A stretch of DNA of 64,000 nt from Pinus tabuliformis (GCA_031772625.1 CM062808.1:473367655-473431654); one strand, 5' to 3'. Shown: positions 22,875-35,150, numbered from the stretch's first letter. The notes: generated from the letters alone by a model not told the origin. A program made the numbers and translations.

Positions 22875-24575
22875 TGTAACGCCCTGGCAGATCGGGCAGG
22901 GCGTGCACGACAGTTCTGCACGACGGAGGCACGACCCGCGGGCGAGCCGGGCTGGGCGACCCGTGCACGGTGACCCGGCGGGCGGTTGAGCAAGATTGCG
23001 GTTGGGTGAAACAGCGAACAGGGCGACGAGTTAGGCGCAGGCGCATTCACCCGACGGGCAAACAAGCGCACGGAGAAGTGTTGGACGGGCGGACAACCCG
23101 GGTGAGTGACCCGTGGGCGACCCGTGCATGACGGGCGGGCGCCCCGGGCGCACGAACCATGCACAACACGAACAGGAAGCAGATTCGGGCAGGCAGAAAC
23201 CAGTGAACAGGAAGAGCTGCGGGCGGGTGAGACGAGCCGCGGGCGGACTGTACACGGGTGTGGCTACCCGGACCAGCGAACAGATGCGGTTAAGGCTCGG
23301 GTGAGCGAACCGGCGAGTCGACCCGAGGGCGACCCGCACCAAACGGGCGGGCGACCCAAGGGCGACTCACACCCGGACATGGACGAGCCGGACATGGACG
23401 AGCTGGGCGTGGACGCGAACGGAACATGGACGAGCTGGACATGGACGAGCAGAGCATGGACGCGAGTTGGAACATGGGCACGAGCTGAACATGGACGGGG
23501 CAGTAGTTGGGTGTGTGAACGTAGGCGAGCGAAGGGCGACCCGGGCGAGCGCCCCTCTATACAGCAATGGGCGAGGCACGACAGCGAACAAGGTGCAGCA
23601 CGAATAGCCATGCGAGCGAAAGGAACAGCAAGGCGGCATTCAAGGAGGCACTACGAATTATACATGAGAGAATGCGAAAGAGTTGCGAAATTTTATAAGG
23701 GGTAGAGGTCGACCTTGCCTTAGGCAAGGGCCGACCTGCCCATAAAATAAAAAGGGGCTTCGAACGTATTCTCTTTGGGGTCGGCTTGTAAGATAGCGCC
23801 CCTCAACAAAAGAGATGAGATGGCTATAAGTAGAAGGCTCATTCGAACAAGAAGGCAAGCAAGTCTTGGAGTTCGATCTTCCTACATTCGCATAAGGTAA
23901 AGGCGCTGGTTAATGCGCACATCTCTTGCGCAGCAAGAGAAGGTGCGAAGCTTTACCGAACTGTTGGTGTAGGCGGTGCGAAGTATTACACGGTATTCTA
24001 GCAGGCCGGGTTGGTGCGGTTTGGCACGGTGGTACAGCGTTGTGCGCAGGCCGAGTTGGCTGCGGTTTGGCACACGGTGATTCAGATTGTGCGCAGGTCG
24101 TATTTACAGCGGTTTGGGGTAACGGGTAGTGCATTAAGGTGCGCAGGCCGAGTTGGGGAGTTGTGGCTCGGGTGAGCACGCTCCGCCATAAGTGCAGGTG
24201 CACGATTGTAAGGGCGTTGGCCCATTCTTTGTATTTGGCTAAGTGCTGGCCGTGGTTAAGCCCGGCGCACTGATTGTATAACTTTTGAAAACAGTTCATA
24301 ATAAAATTGGTTGGGCGAACTCGTTTGGGAGTTGCCCCTCCCATATTACATTGGTGTGATTGTTAATATTGTTGCGGTTTTATCATATGATTATTATCGG
24401 TTATGAATGTTGATGAACGATTATAATTATTGATGGATGTTTAATGCACTTTAAGAAATAAAGTTAAGTGTTTTATGGTTAAGGCGTAGTCCATAAACGT
24501 GCATTCGGTCAAGAGTGGGCGTTCGGTGGTGCCACGCTCCGCCCAATAAGAAAAAAAAAGATTGGGGGCGTGACA
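22875..24575 (+). repeat. 3' LTR of E2 (family Y)
   Basis: 1701 bp, the partner of 18828-20528, with the same CATGGACGAG minisatellite at about 23376-23500. Confidence 0.9.
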
Positions 24576-25032
24576 GGTGCCCTTGTGCAGGCGACACCCG
24601 GGCCGCCCGCGCCCTCGCCCAGCTACCAGGGTCGCCCTGCCTGCCGGGTGAGGGCGCGGGCGGCCCGGGTGACGCCTGCACGAGGTTGGGCGCCCTCGTG
24701 CAGGCACCACCCGGGCCGCCCGCGCCCTCACCCGGCAGGCAGGGCGACCCTGCCTGTTGGGAAAGGGCGCGAGCGGCCCGGGTGGCGCCTGCACAAGGGA
24801 GGGCGCCCTCGTGCAGGTGCCACCCGGGTCGCCCGCGCCCTCGCCCGGCAGGCAGGGTCGCCCTGCCTGCCGAGCGAGCACGCGGGCAGCCCGGGTGGCG
24901 CCTGCACGAGGTTGGGCACCCCCGTGCAGGCGCCACCCGGGCCGCCCGCGCCCTCCCCCGGCAGGCAGGGCGACCCTGCCTGCCGGGCGAGGGCGCGAGC
25001 GGCCCGGGTGGCGCCTGCATGAGGTTGGGCGC
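24576..25032. repeat. Array of four GC-rich palindromes (unit 113 bp)
   Basis: Units start near 24576, 24689, 24802 and 24915. They have the same arms as the 125-bp class but lack the GATTCC/GGAATC centre. Here the middle is CAGGCAGGGTCGCCCTGCCTG or its complement. Confidence 0.92.
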
Positions 25033-26048
25033 TGTCACGCCCCCGAGCCTACGGTAGTCTTTCAACCGTGCCGGCGAGGTGCGGCACCACCGTGCACTTT
25101 CTTTTCACCAATACTCGTACACATGGACTACGCCTAATTCACTTGTCCTTACTTAGTTTGTGTTTTGCAACCAAGTAAAATGCATTTATCGTTTATACTT
25201 AATGAAGCCCATACTCATTCATTATCCACATGCAATTAACCAAGAACAATAACAATTGCACACAAGTATAAAGGGAGGGGCAACTCCCGAACAAGTCTGC
25301 CCAACAATAATATATTATATCAGTTCTTCAATAATACATCATACAAGTGTGCTTGACAAACTTCAAGCCAACACTTAGAAATATTTACAATCAAGGCAAA
25401 GACAACCTTTTACAACCATGTGCCAACCTCTTACGGTAGGAGGGTGTTCACCCGAGACACCAAGAACTCCTCCTTTCGGTTCTGCACAAAAATCACCTCA
25501 CAACCGTACTCTGTTGACCCACAATCATCTCCCGGTAAAACCTGCGCACTTCTCCCTTAAGCGCATGAGATATGCGCATTTAACTGTGCTCTTTTTACCC
25601 CTGCTCGATGTAGAAGAAATAGCTATGCGAAGTGCTCTTGCTCGCTGTCCAAATGAAGCTCTGCGCCATCGTATATATATGATAGCCAGCCAAAATGTAA
25701 AGGGGGTGTCAACCTTAAGGCTGACCCCATAAACATGTCATAACGCCCACACTTAAGCCCAAGTGTAAGTCGGCTTGCCCATATGCAAGTCTCTCCAACG
25801 CGTGGTATAAACTCCTTTCATTCCGTCGCATTATTTGCTAAGTATTCGTGCGCCCTCCATATCATCGCACCTTTTGTCACAAGTGGCTCGGTTGTTTGTC
25901 ACACTTCGTCGCATATCGTAAGAACCGTCGCATATCGTTCGCCCGCTCGTCGTGCACGGAGCGCCTGCTCGTCGTGCAAGGAGCGCTCGCCCGTCGCGTT
26001 AACCGTCCGCTCGTCGTGCATGCCTACCCGAGTTGCGAAGGCCTTACA
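25033..26048 (-). repeat. 3' LTR of E3
   Basis: Begins TGTCACGCC on the plus strand and ends GGCCTTACA, beside the purine tract complement. Confidence 0.88.
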
Positions 26049-26816
26049 TCCTCCTCCACCTGAAATCGTTGTCGTCCTCGACAACATACCATCTAGGTAT
26101 CTCTCCACCAAGATCATCACCAACCATGATGTAGACTCCTCCATATAAGGCAAACATCCCTGCAACATATATAAAGCTCCATCTCCATCATGTCACCTCT
26201 TAGCAACCGTCTGTCACCAAGATACTGTATGCCATAGATGTCCATGATCATCTACCACCTTGTCACAATCTCCCCATGCTGCTCTCCACCATGGAAGGTT
26301 AATCCCTCCAACTCAAGCTACATGTCCATCGCAACAATGTGTCCACTCCATCATGTCATCATCCCCATGTGCAAAATTTCCCATGATATATCAACAAGTG
26401 CTAACACACCTCAACTATGTGTCAACAACTCATCTCCACAATATATCAATAGTCATCTCAATGATCATCATGTGAACCTATGTCATGATACTCCAGCATA
26501 ATGCCAACACATCTCTGTACACTTCGCGAACCCATGTTTGAACTAGTTGGGTAGCTAATCCAACCATCACGCTCAATCCATGAGAGTGAACATCCTCATG
26601 TCCTCATCAACTGTTCCTCAAACATCTGCCGCATCCTCGACTCATCAAGAATCTACATCCACACTCCATGCTCAGGTCCATGGAAACTCCATCCATCTGC
26701 AACATGTCATGATGCTTGATGCCAAGCCATCCCTGCACCATCAATCATACTTGCTCAACATGTTTAAGGACTCACTGCCATGAGCAGCTAACAATGAGCC
26801 CCATCTTCTATGTCAT

Positions 26817-28724
26817 CTAAGAAGATGTAGAGGGAGTAGAGCCTGAAGGCTCTCCCTCACTAATCAACTCAATCCATCTATCAGGATCCTCAACCTCCAT
26901 CCTTTGTAGATATGCTTCCCGGTCTTCCTTCTGGATATTCGGCCTCACATATACCTCATCAACATCATCATCATCATCCTCCACCAGCTCTAGCCTTCTT
27001 GACAAATCCAAGATGCTATCTGAGAGTGATCTAATGACCAATGACTGCTCCACAAGCTTTGCCTCAACAGTGGACAACCGCTTGTTCACCTTCTCCATAT
27101 CTTCCATTTGCATTCCTCCTAATTTATGATCAGGTTTTGTCACACCAATGGTTGGAACACCAATGGTTACATCTTCCCTTCCATCATAAATGTAGAGTTT
27201 CCTTAAATGTGGTACAACCATAGCCTCAAATTGTTTCATGAATTCCATCCCCAATACAGCTTCATAGTCATCAATCCGCACTATAGTGAAGTCCACCTTC
27301 CCGGTCCATTCACCAAGTGTAGTGTCCACCTTCTCAGCTATACCAAGAATCCCCATAGGAGGAGAATTCACTGTCTTCATTTGTGCCTTCACCGGTACAA
27401 ATTTCAGTCCAATTCTTCTCGCAGTATCTTCACTCATGAAGTTGTGAGAAGCCCCACTATCCACCATAGTGAGTACATCAGTACATCCAACCTTCATCTG
27501 AACATACTCCAATCTGTTTCTTTCAGGATCTCTCCTAGAGACCACCTCCGTAGTAGCAGAAGCACCAAGTATCTGCATCATCCCCACAGAATCACCTTCA
27601 TTCTTTCCATCGGATTGTGCAATAGCAGCCACCTTTGGTTTAGAAGGACAATTCTTCACCGTATGTGGACTAGCACAAATCCAACACTTCAAAGGTTTCT
27701 TTGCCTTCGAACTATCATCTGATTTCGAAGCATCTTCCTTCTTATTTTCTTTCGGTTTCTCAAACTTCTTCTTCTTATCATCAGAAGTTTCATCATAATG
27801 TTCCACCAACCTGTCAACAGCAGCAAAATCTTCTTCAAGTGTCCTAATCTTCTGCCTCTTCACTTCATTGCGTGCCCAAGGTTTCAACCTGATTATGAAG
27901 TTAAACACCTTGTCCCTCTCCACCATGTCAGGAAGTTCCAGAGCTGCACTTGCAAACTCCCGCTGATATGCTTGTAGGCTTCCGGTTTGTTTTATGTACT
28001 TAATCTTCGTCCTTGCTTCCCATGTTTCATCCTGAGGACTGAAATGAGTCTGCAAAGCCTTCTTCATGTCATCCCACGAAGTAATGTCATCAGCACTACC
28101 ATTGGCAATCTGATCTAACCTCCTTCGCCACCACATCTTAGCATCCTTTGTTAAGAACTGAGCAGCTACCTTGACCTTTGTCTCATCATCAGATAGACCC
28201 AATCGTTCCAAGTATTGCTCCATATCCCATAGAAAGTTGCCAAGAGTCTTAGCATTCCTTGTGCCATCATAAGATTCTGGTTCCTTGATCTTCATATGAG
28301 GTACTCCTCCACCCGAGTTGTGCCTCACTACCTTCTTCAACACCGCTATCTCATCATTGGCTGTGTCAAGAGTTTTCCTCAAGTTCACGATCTCTGCAAG
28401 ACCTTGATCCCTCGATTCTTCAACCTCCTTGACCCTTACTTCAAGTTGTGTACACATAAGATCAATGTACTCATACTGTGATCGGAGTTCATCATGTTGT
28501 ACCCGGAGTTCTTCAAGTTCTTCCTTGGTCTTCAAGTTGGTCTCTTGCTCTTTAGAAAGCAAGTTCATCTTCTTGTCCCAAGAAGTCTCCAAAGCCTCCA
28601 TCTTTTCAATCACCTTTTCAATGAACCCAAGAGTAGTATCCTTCATCGTGTGACTAGACCCATCCTGAGATTCAGTTGCCATCTCTAACAACTTCTTGCT
28701 CTTTTGAAATCTAGTTTCAACCAT
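26817..28724 (-). CDS. Gag-protease polyprotein of E3
   Basis: A 635-codon frame from an ATG (MVETRFQKSKK). The order matches the E2 protein: coiled coil, Gag domain with NFLWDMEQYLERL and AKMWWRRR, zinc knuckle CWICASPHTVKNC, and aspartic protease with MVDSGASHNF. It ends with a coiled coil and a tail finishing STPSTSS. No Pol domains follow before the 3' LTR. E2 and E3 share this protein although their LTRs belong to different families, which suggests recombination between element lineages. Confidence 0.88.
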   Translation of the reverse strand: MVETRFQKSKKLLEMATESQDGSSHTMKDTTLGFIEKVIEKMEALETSWDKKMNLLSKEQETNLKTKEELEELRVQHDELRSQYEYIDLMCTQLEVRVKEVEESRDQGLAEIVNLRKTLDTANDEIAVLKKVVRHNSGGGVPHMKIKEPESYDGTRNAKTLGNFLWDMEQYLERLGLSDDETKVKVAAQFLTKDAKMWWRRRLDQIANGSADDITSWDDMKKALQTHFSPQDETWEARTKIKYIKQTGSLQAYQREFASAALELPDMVERDKVFNFIIRLKPWARNEVKRQKIRTLEEDFAAVDRLVEHYDETSDDKKKKFEKPKENKKEDASKSDDSSKAKKPLKCWICASPHTVKNCPSKPKVAAIAQSDGKNEGDSVGMMQILGASATTEVVSRRDPERNRLEYVQMKVGCTDVLTMVDSGASHNFMSEDTARRIGLKFVPVKAQMKTVNSPPMGILGIAEKVDTTLGEWTGKVDFTIVRIDDYEAVLGMEFMKQFEAMVVPHLRKLYIYDGREDVTIGVPTIGVTKPDHKLGGMQMEDMEKVNKRLSTVEAKLVEQSLVIRSLSDSILDLSRRLELVEDDDDDVDEVYVRPNIQKEDREAYLQRMEVEDPDRWIELISEGEPSGSTPSTSS

Positions 28725-28858
28725 TCAACAGCTTCACCAGTCACCTGCAAATAGAACCAACCCTTGTTCCACTTCGTGTGAAATGGTTTCCTTCACCTGC
28801 AGTAGCTTGTCACGAGCAAACCCTGCTCACCAGCTCTAAACTGAGCTCTGATACCAAC

Positions 28859-29873
28859 TGTCACGCCCCCAAGCCTACGGTAGTCTTTCAACCGTGCCGG
28901 TGAGGTGCAGCACCACCGTGCACTTTCTTTTCACCAATACTCGTACACATGGACTACGCCTAATTCACTTGTCCTTACTTAGTTTGTGTTTCGCAACCAA
29001 GTAAAATGCATTTGTCCTTTATACTTAATGAAGCCCATACTCATTCATTATCCACATGCAATTAACCAAGAACAATAACAATTGCACACAAGTATAAAGG
29101 GAGGGGCAACTCCCGAACAAGTCTGCCCAACAATAATATATTATATCAGTTCTTTAATAATACAGCATACAAGTGTGCTTGACAAACTTCAAGCAAACAC
29201 TTAGAAATACTTACAATCAAGGCAAAGACAGCCTTTTACAACCATGTGCCAACCTCTTACGGTAGGAGGGTGCTCACCCGAGACACCAAGAACTCCTCCT
29301 TTCGGTTCTGCACAAAAATCACCTCACAACCGTACTCTGTCGACCCACAATCAGCTCCGGTAAAACCTGCGCACTTCTCCCTTAAGCGCATGAGATATGC
29401 GCATTTAACTGCGCCCTTTTTACCCCTGCTCGATGTAGAAGAGATAGCTATGCGAAGTGCTCTTGTTCGATGTCCAAATGAAGCTCTGCGCCATCGTATA
29501 TATATGATAGCCAGCCCAAATGTAAAGGGGGTGTCAACCTTAAGGCCGACCCCATAAACATGTCATAACGCCCACACTTAAGCCCAAGTGTAAGTCGGCT
29601 TGCCCATATGCAAGTCTCTCCAACGCGTGGTATAAACTCCTTTCATTCCATCGCATTATTTGCTAAGTATTCGTGCGCCCTCCATATCGTCGCACCTTTT
29701 GTCACAAGTGGCTCGGTCGTTTGTCGCACTTCGTCGCATATCCGGAGAACCGTCGCATATCGTTCACCCGCTCGTCGTGCACGGAGCGCCCGCTCGTCGT
29801 GCAAGGAGCGCCCGCCCGTCGCGTTAACCGTCCGCTCGTCGTGCACGCCTGCCCGAGTCGCGAAGGCCTTACA
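28859..29873 (-). repeat. 5' LTR of E3
   Basis: 1015 bp, adjoining the primer-binding-site complement GCTCTGATACCA at 28845-28856. Confidence 0.88.
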
Positions 29874-29927
29874 GGCGCCCTCGTGCAGGCGCCACCCGGG
29901 CCGCCCGCGCCCTCGCCCGGCAGGCAG
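29874..29927. repeat. Half palindrome unit between E3 and E4
   Basis: A 54-bp left arm (GGCGCCCTCGTGCAGGCGCC to CGGCAGGCAG). It continues, after the E4 insertion, at 34975 with the centre and right arm. Confidence 0.88.
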
Positions 29928-31088
29928 TGTCACGCCCCCAGGCCTACGGTAGTCTTCCAACCGAGCCGGCGAGGTGCGGCACCACCGTGCACTTTCTTTT
30001 CACCAATACTCATGCACATGGACTACGCCTACTTCACATTAACATACTTAGTTTGTGTTTCGCAACCAAGTGAAATGCATTATCCTTTATACTTAATGAA
30101 GCCCATACTCATTCATTATCCAATATGCAATTAACAAAGACAATAACAATTGCACACAAGTATAAAGGGAGGGGCAACTCCCGAACAAGTCTGCCCGATA
30201 ATAATATATTATGAAAACTCTTCAATAATACATCATACAAGTGTGCTTGACAGAATTCAAGCCAACACTTAGAAATATTTACAATCAAGGCAAAGAGAGC
30301 CTTTTACAACCATGTACCAACCGTCTACGGTAGGAGGGTGCTCACCTGAGACACCAATAACTCCACCTCTCGGTTCTGCACAAAATCCCAACTCAAACCG
30401 TATCTCTGCACCTAAGCTCGACCTCCGGTAAAGACTGCGCACTCCACGGTAGAGCGCATGAGTTATGCGCACTCTACTTCTGCGCCTTCCCTTTTACCCC
30501 TATCGCAGTTATAGAGAGAGATGCGAAGTTGTTCGATGCCCAAATGAGGCTCTGTGCCTTTTTATTTATACGCATGCTTCCCAAATGGTGAAGGGGTGTC
30601 AACCTTTAAGCCGAACCCCATAACTTATGTTATAACGCCCACACTTTACTCCAAGTGTAATTCGGCTTGCCCATTGGCAAGACTCTCCAACGCGTGGGTA
30701 TAAACTCCCTTTACCCCTCGCATTATTTCACTAAGTCTTCGCACTTAGTTCTGTTCATCGCATTTTTCTGTCGCATATCGTCACAAGTGGCTCGGCCGTT
30801 CGTTGCATTGTTGCGCCCGTCCTTCGCATGATCGCGTCCGCTCGTCGCATAACCACGCCCACTCGTCGCATAACCGTGCCCGCTCGTCGCACCTCCCGCC
30901 GGCTCGTCGTGCACGGGGCGCCCGCCCGTCGTGCACAGAGCGCCCGCCCGTCGTGCGTGTCTACCCGAGTCACGTTCATCGTTCGTCCGTCGTGCAAAGG
31001 GGCGCTCGCCTGTCGCGTTCGCCGTCCACCCATCGTGTGAAGGGGCGCCCGCCTGTCGCGCGCCTGCCCGAGTCACGAGGGCCTTACA
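29928..31088 (-). repeat. 3' LTR of E4
   Basis: 1161 bp; TGTCACGCC...GGGCCTTACA on the plus strand. Confidence 0.86.
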
Positions 31089-31651
31089 TCCTCCTCCACC
31101 TGAAATCGTTGTCGCCCTCGACAACATACCATCTCGGTAGCTCTCTACCGAGATCAACGCCAACCATGATGTAGACTCCTCCATATAAGGCAAACATCTC
31201 TGCAACATATATAAAGCTCCATCTCCATCATGCAGCACCTTAGTGACCAATTGTCACCAAGACAACCATACCAAGGTATGCACTTCATCATCTTGATCCA
31301 TATGTCATCATGTGCACTTCTGTCATGATACTCCAGCATAATGCCAACACATCTCTGTACACTTCGCGACCCCATGTCTGAACTAGTTGGGTAGCTAATC
31401 CAACCATCACGCCCAATCCATGAGAGTGAACATCCTCATGTCCTCATCAACTGTTTCTCAAACATCAGCCACATCCTCGACTCATCAAGAATCTACAATC
31501 CATGCTCAGGTCCATGGAAACTCCATCCATCTGCAACATGTCATGATGCTTGATGTCAAGCCATCCCTACACCATCAATCATACCTGCTCAAACATGTTT
31601 AAGGACTCACTGCCATGAGCAGCTAACAATGAGCCCCATCTTCTATGTCAT

Positions 31652-33559
31652 CTAAGAAGATGTAGAGGGAGTAGAGCCTGAAGGCTCTCCCTCACTAATC
31701 AACTCAATCCATCTATCAGGATCCTCAACCTCCATCCTTTGTAGATATGCCTCCCGATCTTCCTTCTGGATATTCGGCCTCACATATACCTCATCAACAT
31801 CATCATCATCGTCCTCCACTAGCTCTAACCTTCTTGACAAGTCCAAGATGCTATCTGAAAGTGATCTAATGACCAATGACTGCTCCACAAGCTTTGCCTC
31901 AACAGTGGACAACCGCTTGTTCACCTTCTCCATATCTTCCATTTGCATTCCTCCTAATTTATGATCAGGTTTTGTCACACCAATGGTTGGAACACCAATG
32001 GGTACATCTTCCCTTCCATCATAAATGAAGAGTTTCCTCAAATGTGGTACAACCATAGCCTCAAATTGTTTCATGAATTCCATCCCCAATACAGCTTCAT
32101 AGTCATCAATCCGCACTATAGTGAAGTCCACCTTCCCGGTCCATTCACCAAGTGTAGTGTCCACTTTTTCAGCTATACCAAGAATTCCCATAGGAGGATA
32201 ATTCATTGTCTTCATTTGTGCCTTCACCGGTACAAATTTCAGTCCAATTCTTCTTGCAGTATCTTCACTCATGAAGTTGTGTGAAACCCCACTATCCACC
32301 ATAGTGAGTACATCAGCACCTCCAACCTTCATCTGAACATACTCCAACTTGTTTCTTTTCGGGTCTCTTCTAAAAGTCACTTCCGTAGTAGCAGAAGCAC
32401 CGAGTATCTGCATCATCCCCACAGAAGCATCATCATCATCAGACTGTGTAGCAGCAGCCACCTTTGGTTTAGAGGGACAGTTCTTCACCACGTGTGGTCC
32501 TGCACATATCCAACATTTCAAAGGCTTCTTCGTTTTCGAACTGTCATCTGATTTCGAAGCATCATCCTTCTTCTTTTCTTTTGGCTTGTCGGACTTCTTT
32601 TTCTCATCATAATGATCCACCAACCTATCAACCGCAGCAAAAGCCTCCTCAAGTGTTCTAATCTTCTACCTCTTCACCTCATTGCGTGCCCAAGGCTTCA
32701 ACCCAATAATGAAGTTGAATACCTTGTCCCTTTCCGCCATGTCGGGAAGTTCCAGAGCTGCACTTGCAAACTCTCGCTGGTATGCTTGTAGGCTCCCGGT
32801 TTGCTTGATGAACTTAATCTTCGTCCTTGCTTCCCATGTTTCATCATGAGGACCTAAATGGGTCTGCAAAGCCTTTTTCATGTCATCCCACGAAGTGATG
32901 TCATCAGCACTGCCATTGACAATCTGATCCACCCTTCTTCACCACCACATCTTAGAATCATTTGTCAAGAACTGAGCAGCCACCTTGACTTGTGTCTCAC
33001 CATCAGGTAGACTCAATCGTTCCAAGTACTGCTCCATGTCCCATAGAAAGTTGCCAAGAGTCTTTGCGCTCCTTGTGCCATCATAAGATTCTGGTTCTTT
33101 GACTTTCACATGAGGCACTCCTCCACCTGAGTTATGCCTCACGGCCTTCTTCAATACCGCGATCTCATCCTTGGCTTCATCAAGAGATTTGTTTACTTTG
33201 TCAAGAGATCCCTTCAAGTTCACGATCTCTGCAAGACCCTAATCTTTTGCTTCTTCAACCTCTTTGACCCTTACTTCAAGTTGTGTACACATAAGATCAG
33301 TGTACTCATACTGTGCTCGGAGTTCATCATGTTGTACTCGGAGTTCTTCAAGTGCTTCTTTGGTCTTCAAGTTGGCCTCTCGCTCTTCAGCAAGTGAGTC
33401 CATCTTCTTATCCCAAGAAGTCTCCAAAGCCTCCATTTTTTCAATCACCTTTTCAATGAACCCAAGAGTAGTATCCTTCATCGTATGACTAGACCCACCC
33501 TGAGAATCAACTGCCATCCCTAACAACTTCTTTCTCTTCTACAATCTAGTTTCAACCAT
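31652..33559 (-). pseudogene. Fossil Gag-protease of E4
   Basis: Broken homologue of the E3 protein on the minus strand. The coiled coil, Gag domain, zinc knuckle (CWICAGPHVVKNC) and protease (MVDSG) are all recognisable in order. The frame is interrupted about three times. Confidence 0.85.
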
Positions 33560-33729
33560 TTAACAGCTTTTCCAAGTCACCTGCAAATAGAACCAACCCT
33601 TGTTCCACTTCGTGTGAAACGGTTTCCTTCACCTGCAAGAACTTGTCAAGAGCAACCCTGCTCAACAGCTCTTAGACCACTTGTCAAATGCTTCAACACC
33701 TGAACCTGTTCACGAGCTCTGATACCACC

Positions 33730-34974
33730 TGTCACGCCCCCAGGCCTACGGTAGTCTTCCAACCGAGCCGGCGAGGTGCGGCACCACCGTGCACTTTCTT
33801 TTCACCAATACTCATGCACATGGACTACGCCTACTTCACATTAACATACTTAGTTTGTGTTTCGCAACCAAGTAAAATGCATTAGCCTTTATACTTAATG
33901 AAGCCCATACTCATTCATTATCCAATATGCAATTAACCAAGACAATAACAATTGCACACAAGTATAAAGGGAGGGGCAACTCCCGAACAAGTCTGCCCGA
34001 TAATAATATATTATGACAATTCTTCAATAATACATCATACAAGTGTGCTTGACAGAATTCAAGCCAACACTTAGAAATATTTACAATCAAGGCAAAGACA
34101 GCCTTTTACAACCATGTGCCAACCGTCTACGGTAGGAGGGTGCTCACCTGAGACACCAAGAACTCCACCTCTCGGTTCTGCACAAAATCCCAACTCAAAC
34201 CGTATCTCTGCACCTAAGCCCGACCTTCGGTAAAGACTGCGCACTCCACCATAGAGCGCATGAGTTATGCGCACTCTACTTCTGCGCCTTCCCTTTTACC
34301 CCTATCGCAGTTATAAAGAGAGATTCGAAGTTGTTTGATGCCCAAATGAGGCTCTGCGCCTTTGTATTTATACGCATGCTTCCCAAATGGTGAAGGGGTG
34401 TCAACCTTTAAGCTGACCCCCATAACTTATGTTATAACGCCCACACTTTACTCCAAGTGTAAGTCGGCTTGCCCATTGGCAAGACTCTCCAACGCGTGGG
34501 TATAAACTCCCTTTACCCCTCGCATTATTTCACTAAGTCTTCGCACTTAGTTCTGTTCGTCGCATTTTTCTGTCGCATATCGTCACAAGTGGCTCGGCCG
34601 TTCGTCGCATTGCTGCGCCCGTCCTTCGCATGACCGCGCCTGCTCGTCACATAACCGCGCCCGCTCGTCGCATAACCGTGCCCGCTCGTCGCATCGCCCA
34701 CCGGCTCGTCGTGCACGGGGCGCCCGCCCGTCGCATAACCGTGCCCGCTCGTCGCATAACCGTGCCCGCTCGTCGCACCGCCCGCCGTCTCATCGTGCAC
34801 GGGGCGCCCGCCTGTCGTGCACGGAGCACCCGCCCGTCGTGCGTGTCTACCCGAGTCGTGTTCACCGTTCGTCCATCGTGCAAAGGGGCGCTCGCCTGTC
34901 GCGTTCGTCGTCCACCCGTCGTGTGAAGGGGCGCCCGCCCGTTGTGTGCCTGCCTGAGTCACGAGGGCCTTACA
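33730..34974 (-). repeat. 5' LTR of E4
   Basis: 1245 bp. Its U3 part (about 34620-34960) is a tandem array of GCTCGTCGCATAACCGTGCC-type units, longer than in the 3' LTR. Confidence 0.86.
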
Positions 34975-35150
34975 GGCAGGGTCGCCCTGCCTGCTGGGCG
35001 AGGGCACAGGCGGCCCGGGTGGCGCCTGCACGAGGTTGGGCGCCCTCATGCAGGCGCCACCCGGGCCGCCCGTGCCCTCGCCCGGCAGGCAGGGTCGCCT
35101 TGCCTGCCGGGCGAGGGCGCGGGCGGCCCGGGTGGCCCCTACACGAGGGC
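34975..35150. repeat. One and a half GC-rich palindrome units
   Basis: It starts at the palindrome centre (GGCAGGGTCGCCCTGCCTGC) and completes the unit interrupted by E4. One further unit begins near 35037. The right end grades into the G-rich block. Confidence 0.88.

Larger units (their letters stand above)
18828..24575 (+). mobile_element. LTR retrotransposon E2, Gag-protease only (TR-GAG-like)
   Basis: Structurally complete: LTRs of 1701 bp each (18828-20528, 22875-24575), a primer-binding site TGGTATCAGAGC at 20531-20542, and a purine tract GGTGGAGGAGAA at 22863-22874. It carries one long Gag-protease frame and no reverse transcriptase, RNase H or integrase. Flanks are GGCGC (18823-18827) and GGTGC (24576-24580), a target duplication with one difference. 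The element therefore entered a palindrome linker. LTRs differ by roughly 2-3% by eye. The protease and Gag type suggest the Ty3/Gypsy side. Mobility would depend on an autonomous relative. Confidence 0.88.
25033..29873 (-). mobile_element. LTR retrotransposon E3, Gag-protease only (minus strand)
   Basis: Read on the minus strand, the 5' LTR is 28859-29873 and the 3' LTR is 25033-26048, about 1015 bp each. The primer-binding site is the complement of 28845-28856 and the purine tract is the complement of 26049-26059. Both flanks are GGCGC (25028-25032, 29874-29878), so it entered the linker of a palindrome unit. It carries a single Gag-protease frame and no Pol. LTRs are family X (GTGACA end shared with E1) and differ by a few percent. 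It looks whole for a Gag-only element. Confidence 0.88.
29928..34974 (-). mobile_element. LTR retrotransposon E4, decayed Gag-protease element (minus strand)
   Basis: On the minus strand, the 5' LTR is 33730-34974 and the 3' LTR is 29928-31088. The primer-binding site is the complement of 33716-33727. Both flanks are GGCAG (29923-29927, 34975-34979), which places the insertion near the centre of a palindrome unit. The internal region is Gag-protease like E3 but broken about three times. The LTRs differ in length (1245 and 1161 bp), mainly from copy number of a GC-rich tandem repeat in the U3 part. This is probably one of the older insertions of the nest. Confidence 0.86.
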
